Positions 51,081 through 63,535 of a stretch of DNA of 64,000 nucleotides are shown here, one piece after another. The position numbers and the translations under genes were made by a program. The notes under the pieces were generated by a model. That model was not told the origin of the DNA. It saw only the letters and a list, made by a program, of their open reading frames with translations, and ran no database searches. Location: positions 56,707,101-56,771,100 of the forward strand of contig NC_085051.1 in NCBI RefSeq assembly GCF_963662255.1. The letters are read 5' to 3'. Position 1 is the first letter of the stretch. Every line of letters begins with the position of its first letter. This DNA is from Cinclus cinclus. Its lineage: Eukaryota > Chordata > Aves > Passeriformes > Cinclidae.

Positions 51081-53404
51081 TCCCATCCACCAGGATACCA
51101 GAATCCTGTCCTGGAATCTCCTCCATCCCAAGGATAAACACTAAAAGTGGTTGTTCTCCTGGCTAGGTAACGTCGCTCCAGCACTGGCAAAACAAGTTCC
51201 TTCTTTCAGCCCCCACCACGTGCATGTAAGCAGTGGGATGCTCAGGAGACACAGAGAGTTCCACGGATGGGCTTTGCTGCCTGATGGAGAGGTCTGGGAA
51301 GCAGTGCACAGAGCACCAGCCCAGCCCTGCCCCACTAGCTGTTACTTGCCCTGATGGGCATGGAAACCACAGAAACCTTAGTCCATCTTCAACAATCCTT
51401 GTGGGTCTCTTCCATTTCTTGTCATACTATGATTCTCTCTGAGGCAGAAACCAACCCAAGAATAACAATTACATTTGTTTGGAAAACATCTGATTACTTT
51501 TTGAATGAAAAACACTCAGCTTGGAGAAAAAGTCTTCATGCCAGCCTAGATTCCCTTGACCTTTTTGGCACAAGTATGGAAACAGCCACGTAGGGAAAAA
51601 AGAGGTGGGGAAGGGGAATGGAGTTGGAAGGAAAAAGGGTGAGAAGGTAAACTAGAAAAAGAAAAAGCAATTGGCAATGTATTCCCCCTCAACTGTGTGA
51701 CGACAGTTCAGCTTCCAGCTTTTAAATGAGAATTTCTCCCAGAAAAATGACAGTATTTTTTATCTATCTTTTTCTTTGATGCTGCCAAGCTTGGCTGCCA
51801 GCAAAATAAGTTTTGAATAAAAATGTTTTGACCAGAAACACTTAGTGCTTTGCCTGAAACACTCAATTAGTGGTGAAGGACAGAGCAGGAATTGGGGGAG
51901 AAAGAAAAGAGGCCAGCAGCTGGGCAGTAAACAAAGCCAGGCTGACAGAGAAGCTGGCAGCACTCTGGCCACTGGATACCTGACAAATCTGTGTTCAAGC
52001 TAAAAAATCCAGCCCTTTATCTCAAGCAAGGCTTATCCTTTGAAGGATGTTCTGTACCACCTTCTCCAGGGAACTCCCCCAGGGGAGTCTGCCAAGGTCC
52101 CTCAGACCCTGCTGGGTGCCCTGGTGAGGTCTGCAGGGCCTGGATTTAGCAACAGGGATGGACAGGGCTGAAAATAAATCAGGAGGCTCCTTAGGAACCA
52201 GTCATCACAATGACAGTCACCAGGCTGGCTTAATATGACTCCAACCACGCTCCATGCACTCAAGTAACAGCTCAGATATAGCAGTAGGTCAGTCTGTTTT
52301 CAACCCTCAGATTCACCCTCCTCCTTTTTCTAATTCTCTCTTTTATTATGTAGCACATCTTTCAGGCATCTCTAAGTCAGTGCTCTGTTTGTTGGCTGCC
52401 TGACAGGTCTCAAAAAAGCACATCTTTCCACTTCCAGAGCAATTCTGTTTAATCTTGTATGAAGAAGGTGTATCACTTAAGTAACTTTTTCCACCCCTCC
52501 TTTTCTGCAGGAAAAAGGAAAGAAGTTGGAAAGAAGAATGACAGAAATGTTTCAACCTAAACGGGGGCAATTTGCATACAAATCAGGTTTTTCAGGTGCC
52601 ACAAAAGATGTGGGTGCCCTGACAATCTGAAGGGAAGGAATAAAAGAAAGGGTGAATTTGACACAAACACTGTCAAGTGATGAACCTGAAACTTTTCCTT
52701 TCCTCACTGAGGCAAAGTGTCCGGGAGAGAGTTTCTTCCCTACTACCTAAATATTTCTTTTCATTCTCATTGGTACCACCATTGTAAGAAGAAAAACCTA
52801 TTCCTTCTCATGTTTATGCACCTTCTAAAAGCTCCTTGCATGCAAGAGCTACAAACACAGTCAACATGAGAGTAGGTGCAACTGGAGGTAAACCCAAGTG
52901 GGAAGTGGTTTCCTTGCAGAACTTGATGAGAAAATGAGTTATACAATCAATAAAGTAGCACCAGACTGCAGAGGAAGAGAGAATCATATGATGTACTAAA
53001 CAGCCCCCAGGCATTATCTACAATAAATCACAAAGCTGTGGGGGTTAGCAGGGGCACAACAGGGGTACTGAAGCTGCTGAGCACAGAGGAGCTGCAACAA
53101 AGACAGCCACCAGCACTTCAGCTCAACCAGCTTCTCCCAAGGGAGTTTCTCCCCCAACAGGTAGATTTGTTATCCATACACAAAAATCTTTATGCTCCAG
53201 AGCTGGCACTCCTTGCTCTAAGTATGGTTATTTGTACTTTCCAGAGAGAATCCCTTCAGAGACTGATTCCCATGGACATTTAAATTCTTCTGGCAGCACT
53301 GAAGTAATCTTTTGGGCACCTGAGGGCACCAAGCCCTGTGGGAAGGGATACCACAGCACTCCACACTTGGGATTGCTGCACCACACCACAAAGCAGCAAT
53401 GTAG
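51081..53404. other. Non-coding DNA between two CR1 copies
   Basis: No gene, RNA or simple repeat of note. Moderately GC-richer stretches around 51.2 and 52.1 kb are not CpG islands. Confidence 0.5.
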
Positions 53405-53895
53405 TCATACCATCAGAGTTTGGCTGAGGTTGGAAGGGAATGGGGACATCTCTTGTTCAAACCTCCCTGCCATGGGCAAGGGATCTTTCACTAGACCAGG
53501 TTACTCAGAGCCCCTGCCAGCCTGGTCTTCTACATTTCCAGGGATGGAGAGCCCACCAGTACTCTGGGAAACCTGTGTCAGTGCCTCACCATGCACACAG
53601 TAAAAATTTCCTATTTACATCTGTTCTAAACCCGCCCTCCTTCTCTTAAAATCCATTCCACCTTGTCCTGTCCCCCATGCCTTTATGAAAATTCCTCTCC
53701 AGCTCTCTTGGAGCCCCTTTAGATACTGGAAGTGCCTCAATAGTCTCCCTGGAGCCTTCTCTACTCCAAACTGAACAGCCCCAACTCCCTCAGCCTGTCT
53801 TGATAGGAGATGTGCCCCAGCCCTGTGATCAGCTTTGTGGCTTTCTCGGGGCTTCTTCCAACAGGTCAACGCCTTTCTTGTGTTGGGATCATTCA
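53405..53895 (-). mobile_element. CR1 retrotransposon 3' portion
   Basis: Reverse-oriented CR1 in consensus order: GAGGTTGGAAGGGAATGG, CTCCCTGCCATGGGCAAGGG, CACTAGACCAGGTTACTCAG, TTTCCAGGGATGGAGAGCC, CACCTTGTCCTGTCCCCCAT and CTCCCTGGAGCCTTCTCTAC, up to CAACTCCCTCAGCCTGTCTT and GGTCAACGCCTTTCTTGTG. The copy is about 490 bp, 5' truncated and degraded. Confidence 0.95.
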
Positions 53896-54189
53896 AATCA
53901 GATCTGTAGCACGGCCACACAAAGGCAGACAACATTTTCACTGAAGCCTCAACACCACATCTAACAGTTTTAACTTATACCTGAAAACACACAGAGTGCA
54001 AGAGAAGAAATCTCCCTGGCTTTGCCTTCCCATGGATTCTGCACAACAGACCTGCCGTACCTGGAGACCAGCAATCAGGTTAGCAAACATGCCACAGCTA
54101 CCCTTCACTAAAACAGACACACACACCTGGTCTTGGAAAACTTTTTACTGAGCACATGTTTTGCAAGTGTTCATTTTTCCAGGCTCTAC
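53896..54189. other. Short non-coding interval, no feature seen
   Basis: Sequence between the CR1 copy and the next candidate regulatory block. Nothing recognisable. Confidence 0.5.
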
Positions 54190-54720
54190 TTCCATGTTCC
54201 CGGTATTCTAATGCCATTGACCATCACTGCTCTTACAAAAGAATTACATCCTTTCTAAAATAAACCGGGGCTGTGCGACAGATCCAAACGAGCAAAATGC
54301 ATCAGAGCAATTAGTGGTTCTGCTGCCTTTATGGTTCTGATTGGAATTGTGATCTCCAGTGAGAAAATACGGTGGCTCTGCATGCGGGCTCCATCTGCCG
54401 GCTCGCCTCTCTCCCGGCTCTGCTCAGAACATAGTAAACTGAAACAAAACCTACACAGCCATCAATTGCATTTTCTTCCCTCAGCCTATGAATTTCAATA
54501 AATACACCATCTGTTCATCTTCTGTGTGGGAGTTCAGTCATCTTCTTGGCAGCAATATTATTCTAGAGCAATTACCTGTGTCTTTATCACCTATCATTGT
54601 GCTTCATCATCTTTTCATCATGTGTAAAATCCAACCACTTTATTACTACAATTTCTGTAGGCAGCCCGGTCCTGTTAGTTACCATGGAGATGATCTGTCA
54701 AAAGAAGTCTACATTTAAAG
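54190..54720. promoter_or_regulatory. Candidate conserved non-coding element F
   Basis: Complex block with a small CpG-containing core at 54370-54420 (ATACGG, CATGCGGG, TGCCGGCTCGCC, CCCGG) inside AT-rich DNA. It has AGCAATTAGTGG, ATCAATTGCATT and GAGCAATTACC motifs and a GTTACCATGGAGAT element near 54678. It could be an enhancer or a weak promoter for an upstream SYT16 exon. It has no TATA box with a following exon and no strong CpG island. Confidence 0.3.
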
Positions 54721-57700
54721 AAGTAAAAGCTGTGAAAAGGAGGAGGAGAGAAACACAAAGAGCCTGAAATGAACTTGTTTCTCTAAGTCAGAGTTTAAAC
54801 ACAAAAGGCACATCTCAGGCAGCAACGCTGAGATACCACGAACAACCTAGTTAGGAATCCATCAACCTGCCAATAAAGAGGATGAGTCAATGGCTCACAA
54901 GCATTACAATATGTGCAGAGGTTGGAGACTTGGCTCTAATCCCTCAGCTCAGCCCCTTGACCCGCTCTTAGGAAGGCTGAATTCTTATTACAATAAATCA
55001 AAAGATAAAGCCAGGAGAGGGAGGACAGGCTGGGACAACAGGCAGGCGGCAGTGGCAATCCCCACCACGCCCCCTGGCAGTGACTCTTGGCTGCACTACA
55101 GTTTGCACCCATTCCTGAAAATCTCTTGGAATTGATCTCTTTCTTCCCCAAATTTATTCTGGTCCTGCCCCACTTTCTCTCACCCCTTCCATGGATTCCT
55201 GCTTAGCTCTGCTCTTTTGCTCCTTCCTTCACAGGCTGCATATTGCTCTCCTCTTTCCAAAAACCATACACACACTTGCAGCTGTTCCACTTCTCTCCTT
55301 CCAGATTCCCACATATTTTTAAGGGCATCTGTCAGTGCCAACTATTTACAGGTGCTTTTTCCCTTGCCCACCCATATACACTCTCTGCCTTCACTTCATG
55401 AAGTCCTGTTTTTCCCTTTGAATTTTTTCATCTCCTCCAGCCTTCCAATTCCCATCCTTCCAAGCTGTAATTGCTCTTGTGTTAGTGCAAGAAAAGTACA
55501 AGCAAAGTACAAAGGACTTGCTGATGCTCTGTGTTTCTAGGATGTGTCATTAGCAGCCTTGAGCTGAGACATGCCAGGCTGCAAACTGCTTTGGCTCAAT
55601 TCATCCTTGTATCTCTGGAAGAAATAAGCAATCTCAGAGCTATCCAATTTGTTTAATATCAGCTACACATGAACTGAGTTTTAATGGTGTGGATTGTCAT
55701 TCTGAATTGCAAGGGAACAAAAAGTGACCACCTCTATTCACTGTGTTCACAGCCACCTCCTGTAATTGAATTTCCACAATCCTGCAAATCACAGAAAGAC
55801 AGCTAGAGATAGCATTTTCCAGAAGTTCTCCAGACTTAAAAGCACTTTAATTTCTGTCTGCCCACCTTGAGACTCAAGTTTCCTAAGTTCTAAGTGCCCA
55901 TACTTCTCATGCATTTCTGCCTGCAGAAAACATTCTACATTAGGTAGCTGAGTCTAAATAGCCTCAAATTAAGGTACTGAAAAACAGGAGGGGTATTACA
56001 ATAAAACATTAATCAGCAAAAGAGAGAGAGTGATGCAAATTTTAAAATAAATAAATAGATAAATCCCCTAAGGCTGTATCAGGAATGTTTCCAGAGTTCA
56101 AAGCAGAAATCTCATGGGTGAAACCAAAAATATCAAACCTGAAAAAAATCAGCATGTGGTAAAAAAATATGAACTAAAGAAGAAAAAAACACATTCTGAT
56201 CTCATATCTGATCTCCCTTGAGAATTTATTATGGAGCAAAAGTTCTTCCCAACTGCCCCCTTAGCAGAAATGCTGATGAAGAGACACTGAAACCACAGAC
56301 AGATCAGGCACTGCAAACAGCTTCTTGCTGAGGAAATGGCACCCACACACTCCTCTTTATCTTTAAAGATGCGGGCCTTGCATTTCCTCGCTCTCTTCAG
56401 ATACCTTTTGCAGGCAGGTTGAGCCATCAGCATCCATATGGTGCTTTACCTTCTACAAGACAGGTCCAGGGAAAGTCACATTCCTGCTCTTTAGCGTGGC
56501 GTGTTGCTGCACAGATTGGATGGAGATGGAGAAGTGCCCAGGCTTAAAAGTGATTTCCAGCATCCTGGGCCAACTTGGGCCGTCACTTGGAAGGCAAGCT
56601 GTAGAAACTTCTGCTTCTGCTAACCTTGTTTCCTCCAGCCAAGCCTTCCAGACAGGCTCAGTGCATGCTGACTCCCTGCACAGGATCTCTGTGCCCTTCC
56701 AAAGCAGATGCCCTCCACCAGCAGCATCTGTGCTGCCTCTGCCCTTGGCAGGTGCTGGCAGGGAATTGGGACAGATGCTGGTTCTACTTTTCTCCTCTTC
56801 CTCCTCCTCCTCCTCCTCCTTCCTGACAGGGACAGCCAGGAGAGCTGTGCCCGCAGGGAATGCTGCCTGCCCTGCCTGCTGCTGCTGCTGCTGGGCTGCT
56901 CTGCCTGGGGCAGTGACACCTCACACAGCCACTGCTGGGACACATCTGCCACTCCCATTCTCCCAAACCCTCAGCAGCTTTGCAGAAATTACTACTTGTG
57001 CTCACTCTTTTGCTTGAGCAGATGTCCCCAGTCAGTGCTGTGAGCTTGCACAGCGATTCTCCCTCTCTAGGGCTCTTACAAGGGCATGCTGGAGAGGGAG
57101 AAAGGAAAGCACTGTGGGGCTTGTGGTCCCAGCCAAGCTGCCCACAGATTGTGAAAGACACGAGGATGAGCAGCAGGTGATGACAGACAGGCAAGAATAT
57201 AAATGGAGTATCAGATAAGAACTTCTTTCAGTCTTCCCATTAAATCAAAAACACACGGGCCAACCCACTGCACACTTGGCTCATTAAAGTGGCCAAGACA
57301 CTCACCAGGAATGGGCCCTGCAGCTCCCTTGACAGGGCAGAAAAGGAGGAACCAGTATGACCCCTCTTGCTCCCCTCCAGAGAGCCAAAAGCACATTTAG
57401 CATTTCCCCAGCAGCAGGAGCTGCTGCTGCAGTGACAGCCCAGATCACTGGTCAGACCAGGCAGGAATTGCTCTGCAGGCCAGGGTGGCACAGCTCAAGC
57501 TGTGGGGAGGCTTGCCAAGGGCATCTACAGCAACCCTGATAACATCAGCTGGCCCTGCACCTTCCCGGAGCAGCCCGCTACAGCCTGGAGCACTGCAGAG
57601 CCCACAGCACTGCTCCTGACCAGGGTCTGTGCCTGCACAGTGGGCAGAAGTCATCTCTTCACCCCTCAGCAGCAGCACACAGCTACAACCCCCCTAACAG

Positions 57701-59340
57701 CCAGTGTGACCCCCCAGCTGCAAGCACAGCCATCACCTCCCGGGCTGGGATGGGAGTAGACAGAACAGGGGGTTTGGCTGCCTCCAGATGACACCTGCAG
57801 CCCACCACTGCCATGGCCTGTAGGATCATCCCTTGGCAAGATAGTTAACACGTGGACTCAGCAGACATTCGTGGTCTGGGCTGGTGTTTTGGCAACCACA
57901 TGGTTGGACCGTCTAAGCTGTGCTTTGAACTGTCGTGAATTTATTACACCCAGTGATCCAGCATCACTCTTTACCAAACCAAAAGGCAGCAAGAACAGTG
58001 GGAAAGGCACAGGAAGAGGCTACACACCAACACTGGTGGCAGGGACAGAAACCAGGACCTATTTTGCCAGTCTGAAGGATTAATGAAGAGGTACCATTAA
58101 CACCTTTCACTTTTTCCTTTAACTTTGTATAAAGCCATAGACAAAGCAATCCCTACCTCTGTGATCAAAGCAGTGTTAATTATTTCAGTTCACAGCATGT
58201 TTCTACCCTCAGCTCAGCAACAGCCTTGACTTGTTCCTTAAAAATTTAACAATAATAGTATTCCTGGCCTCACCCTAGGGCAGCAATTTCCTGGCAGTGC
58301 TGGACAGAGTGTACAGTCAGCACTACCCACAGCAGCCTGCCTGGCAGAGGAGCAGAGCTGGGCTGGACTGGATTCAAAGGCACTGCACAGCAGAGGATAT
58401 GGTGAGACAGAAATCATCAATTCTGCCAAGAGCCAGGTGGAAAAACAGGAGTTCCCACAGAGATCTGGGGGTTAAATGGTCAGAAGATCTCAGGTTATCA
58501 CATCCCCTGTTGTTCTCATGTCACTTTGGGAATGCACACGCTTTTTAAATTTTCCATATACATTGCTGATTTATTGGCTGTTCCACAGGGTTTTACAGCT
58601 TTTTCATTAAACAGCAATTAGAGCAGGCAGCCAAAGTCAAGTCAGACCTGTGCACCGAAGAGGCAGAAAGTCCTGAGCAAACAGTTTTTCCTTCTTCATT
58701 TTAGGTTTGAGGAAGAAAGTGGCACTGGATCTAGCTGATGCTTCACCTTGTGTCTGCAGGTAGCTGCATGCAATCTTAGTAAAAATTCTTGAAAATATCA
58801 TTGTCAGTTCCCTTCTTGTGGCTTCCTGCCCTTGTTACATATGGATATTTCAAGAACAGAGTAAAGCTCTGTGCTGACTTTTGCTGATATTGATGCACAG
58901 TGCCAGCAGAGCACCTCAGGGACACCCTGCTTTGTACCCCTCACACAAATGCAAGCACACAGTGTCTGACTTTCAGCTAAACACACCAGCAATCCATTTA
59001 CACACTTCACCACATGGCCTCCCACACCAGGCAGATCCGGAATCCTTCAGCCTTAATTTGTCAATTTTTTTCCTAGTGTTTTAAAGCCCAAACTCGTGTT
59101 GACATTCCCAGACAAGAGGCTGCAAGTCTTTAGGAAGCTCAGAGCGTTTATCCTCTCCAGGGAACAGCTCATCACATGAGTTGCTGCTAGCAATGAAAGA
59201 CAGTTGGGATTCTCCTGACTAGTACAAAAGTAGCATATAAATACTTCCGTCAAAAACCTCTGTGTCTTATTTTCTAAACTAAGAGGAATCAAAGTACTGT
59301 GACTGCATTTCATGTCTGGTAGCTTAATGGGAGTAAAAAA
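54721..59340. other. Non-coding DNA, upstream SYT16 intron or flank
   Basis: Contains a GC-richer stretch at 56.5-58.1 kb with (CCT)n and (CTG)n patches and several chance open frames. No splice-bounded exon, RNA gene or CR1 copy is supported. Confidence 0.5.
56791..56822. repeat. (TCC)n microsatellite
   Basis: About nine TCC/CCT units on the plus strand. A shorter (CTG)n patch follows at about 56875-56895. Confidence 0.9.
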
Positions 59341-59342
59341 AA

Positions 59343-59354
59343 GGGGGGGGGGGG
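59343..59354 (+). repeat. G12 homopolymer
   Basis: Twelve consecutive G immediately after an A run, 60 bp before the GAAA array. Confidence 0.9.
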
Positions 59355-59414
59355 CAATTTAAATGCCCAGTAAAAAAAAATTTTAAAAATCCTTAGAAAA
59401 CATGAGACACAAGG

Positions 59415-59734
<320 letters not shown>

Positions 59735-60259
59735 TAATTATGGATATAAGGGAGATTATCTGATCTCTGTATCTATTAAATCCAGTGCTTAAATTGCAGC
59801 AAGAAAATCTGCCAGGAGTGAGTTAGATACAAAATATCTGGATGTGGGGCAAAGGGATGGATCTGTGGTCCTGTCCAGTTTTATTTTCTGTGATTATGTG
59901 TGCACCTCAGCACTCATAATTCAAGACACACTCCTGGTGTTTAGTGTACAAAGCCAGCCAAAACAGGACTTGTTTCCTATTTTACTCAAGCTATAGATTT
60001 TCCTCATGGAAATAATAATGTCTCCACTTAGCCTGGGGTCCTAAACATCCAGACAAATAAGAGTAAAAAATAGCCACGACTAAGCTACATAAAAAGAGAG
60101 TAATTCTACAAAAAGAAAGCCAGTATTTAAATCCATTAGGCAGAGAAACAGCATATATCAGATTTATTGCTTGGTTTCAGGACTTGGGAAGAGTCTCTTC
60201 ATTTCCTGTACCTCTTGAGTATTTACTGTGTCCCCTGTGAGCTAAGTCTCCCAGAGTCA

Positions 60260-60460
60260 TTTTAATGTCATGTTCTAAGCACTTCAGTGTTGTAAATCAT
60301 CGATTTTTATCTTCTTCTCCCAATCAATGCAAAGATATTTATGCTGAACACATAAAAGCACTTGACACTGTAGAGAAACCAATTACACCCTGTGAGACGT
60401 TTGCTTTTGGTCGTTGACATCATGGAATTATCCATTACACTTTGCACGTGCCTGCCACTT
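60260..60460. promoter_or_regulatory. Candidate conserved non-coding element G
   Basis: Repeat-free AT-rich block with AATCATCGATTTTTATC, CCCAATCAATG, GAAACCAATTACACC, GGTCGTTGACATCATGGAAT and ATCCATTACAC. It has isolated CpGs in otherwise CpG-poor DNA and many homeodomain- and bZIP-like sites. The texture suggests an enhancer; this is not demonstrated. Confidence 0.3.
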
Positions 60461-61160
60461 ACAGGAAAGCAGTGTGACCTTGCCTGCCTGCAGTTTGCAT
60501 CCCTGCATCCTGGTGGAGCAGCAGTGGAAGCAGAGGTGCCCATGAGTCCCTGGACTGCAGACTGTGAAAGCTGGGTGAGTTCCTGAAAGGAGAAGCAGCT
60601 CTCATGTCAGCCCTGCTGCTGTGCTCCCACCAGGCACTGTTTGGTGTCAGAAATGAGATGCTGACCACACAAATTTACTTCTGGCTGCAGCCACCCTTCC
60701 CTCCACAGCCCCAAGGACAGACTGGAAAACTTCATAACCCCTCTGTGTTTGCCAGTGCTTCAAGGATGGCTCCTCCATCCCCCTTCTGCCAGAGTGCTGG
60801 GCAGGTCCTTCTGTCTCTTCCCACTCCCACACACCAGGCTAGCAAGGACTGCATCCCGCTAAAGCTCCTGCAAATCGTCTGGACCACCCCACGGTGCCTT
60901 GTGGCTCCATGGCACTGGCAGACAGGTTCAGGGATGAGCCAGAAACCAGCCCTTTTATCTTGGCAAAACTGCAACAGCCTTGTCGAGTCTCAGAGCGATT
61001 TGCATTCGTCACACCCACCAGTCCTTGTCTTGCACTTTCTGATGTAGCAGCAGCAATTGTCAGCATCCCAGCCGAGCACTGAGAGTCTGTGCTCCCTGGA
61101 AAAGGACCCAGCTCCAAAGGGGCTCCCAGGAGGTGCTGCCTTCTCACCCCCAGCATCACA

Positions 61161-61188
61161 TTCTCTCTCCCTCTCTCTCTCTCTCTCC
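61161..61188. repeat. (CT)n microsatellite
   Basis: CT dinucleotide run with two CCC interruptions. Confidence 0.9.
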
Positions 61189-61952
61189 CACATCACCTGC
61201 TCAGCAATGGAAAGGAGCTTTCCTGCCACACTCTGACTGACAGTGGATGTGCCCTGCTGCCACACAGTGCTTGCTTCCTCAAGTTAGACAAAAAAGTGTT
61301 TCTCTCAGCACTAAACCAGCCAGCATTATCTGAGGAATAAGTGTGTGGAACAAGACCATGCAGGAGAGTGCTGTACTTTCCCTAGCACTGCTGCCAACTC
61401 TGCCTTTCCATTTCAGGTGCTTGCCCAGATTTTCTCTGAAGCTGGCACACGCCTGTAGCTCCAGCAGGTGAGGAGCAGCCCTCACAACTTGCTCAAGTGA
61501 ACTAAATTTGATATTAAAACCTTGGTAAGATCTTCCAGAGTAGAAAGTGATGCCAGTGAAGCTGTGATGGTTACATCAGCTCCAGCCTGAAGGCCATGAG
61601 CACAGCTTTAATGAGAACATATGAAGAGAGGGAATATTAAACTCCAAATCGTTCTCCCTCCCTGCAAGTGCAAGAATTACAAGAGCAGTGACACCAGCAG
61701 AAGCTTTAGGGCTCAGAGCCATCATGTTTGGTTCTCTAAGTTCCCAGCTGACCCAGATGAGTGAGGCAGAACTATCTCTCATTAGTAGAACAATTAACTT
61801 CTTGTGTGCCCAGGCACTGCTTATACTGAGTCTATTTTAAGTTTCTGAACTTTTCATTAGAGAGTGTTGAGGGCTTTATCTCTTGTTAAAACAAGTAGAA
61901 TTCAGCCAATTTCACTGAAGATCAATCCCATTAACAGGAGGCCAAAGCACTC

Positions 61953-61988
61953 GGGAGGGGGGGGGGGAAGAGGCGGGTGGGGGAAAGG
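61953..61988 (+). other. Potential G-quadruplex tract
   Basis: On the plus strand the order is GGG-A-G11-AAGAGGC-GGG-T-GGGGG-AAA-GGG. It offers at least four G-runs of three or more with loops of seven or fewer, which satisfies the usual G-quadruplex pattern. Just downstream are AT-rich TATATTTAAAAG elements. Confidence 0.7.
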
Positions 61989-62279
61989 GCGATAAAAAGC
62001 ACCACTATATTTAAAAGCCAACAACCATATTTTGACTCTCATATTTTAGGAAAAATAAATAAAATCCCTCCTCCCTTCTAGTCATCCACTTCTAAACACC
62101 TGGAGCATCAGGCAGGCAAAAGAATGGTGTGAGAAAAACAAGCAGAAAAGATGTCCCTTATCTTAAAGGAGTGTGCACACAAAACAAATGCTAATGACAA
62201 AAACTTGCAGCACATCAATTCAATGGCATCAAGCCCTTTGGCTATCTCTCTTCTCAAAAAAATCAAAGGAGTCTTAAGT

Positions 62280-62540
62280 AATAACAGTATGAAATTAAGC
62301 TGATTTCATGCTCTTTAATCTAAATGAGGACAGCACACATGGCTCAGTTTTCAGCCATAGAGGAAACATCAAGCTTCATTCAGAAGGAGACTGTGTAGAC
62401 AGGAATTTGGCATCATTCTGTTAATCTGCTTTACAGTCATAACTTATTTAATTAGGAAACACATAGGGAAATTAATTGGTACAAACATAAATTAGCAGTA
62501 ATCTCTACTACAGTAATACCTCTGCAGCATTCATCAGGCA
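62280..62540. promoter_or_regulatory. Candidate conserved non-coding element H
   Basis: AT-rich block with TTATTTAATTAGG, GGAAATTAATTGG and CATAAATTAGCAG within 60 bp, plus CTTTAATCTAAATG. It has several clustered homeodomain-type sites, no tandem repeat and no coding frame. Confidence 0.28.
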
Positions 62541-63501
62541 GCAGACAGTCTGATTCACAAGGTCTGTTACCAACAGGTCTCCAACTTGAAAATTCTACAT
62601 TTTGGTGCCTGAAAATCAGGGTGGTCTGACAGGCAGCTTGTTCAATTCACCTGGACAAACAGCACCAGCAGCAGCTCTTCCAAAAACCATAGAGAAGATG
62701 GATAGGTACTGCTACAAAAAGAGAAATAAGTAATTGTAGAACTGTGGCATTTGTAGGTTCTCTTTAAAGGCAGAACTGAAGTAAATAAAGAAAGCAAATA
62801 GAAGGGAAACTCTGCTTTAAAAAAAAAAAAAAAATGAAGTATTCTTCTGGAAGTACATATAAGCAATTTTTCTTCCTTCTTGTTGAAATGAGAGCATCTC
62901 ATTTTTCACCTCAGTTATGTAAGGTTCTCTCTGTTATCCACAGCCCCTCCTTTCCTCTCATCATCTCTAATTTGCACAGATGAACAAGATGTACTCTACT
63001 TAGAAGACAAACAAATATGTATTTCAAAAGTATCAGTTATCTAATGCTGAGCCCACATAGAGATCTTTGCATTCACCCAGAGTAACTGCTTGGGATAATC
63101 TCCTCTCTCCTGCTGTGAAAGGCAGTCGATTTTAATTTGGAAGAAGTATTGCTCCCTTGAAAGCTGATAGGAATCCCTCATGTGCTGCCTTTGGAGGCAC
63201 AGTCCTGGCTCTAATACCTCTCTGCTGGGTTCCAGCTCTGATTCCTCTGTGTCCAGCACTGAACGACCCCCTGTCCATCTGAGCAGCGCTGTCTGGCAAC
63301 ATGAACTCTCTCACAGAGTAAAAATCCATGCCAAAGGCTCACTAAATAATCAGCCAGCCATATATAAGCTGTTTATGGGGTAGCAAGGAGCTGCTGACCC
63401 TTTTCTGACAGCAGGAGCAGACTCCAGGCTGAAGAGCAGCCTGACACCCTCAATCACCACCCTGCCTGTCTGGATGCAGCCCTGGAATATTATCAGCAGG
63501 C

Positions 63502-63503
<2 letters not shown>

Positions 63504-63534
<31 letters not shown>
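63504..63534. repeat. (GT)n microsatellite
   Basis: About 15 uninterrupted GT units. Unlike the array at 3.9-5.6 kb, it has no spacers. Confidence 0.97.

Positions 63535-63535
<1 letters not shown>

Noticed and set aside
56496..57017. 173-codon plus-strand open frame
   Set aside because: It spans (TCC)n and (CTG)n patches that give Ser and Ala/Cys runs. The composition looks random and there is no family match.
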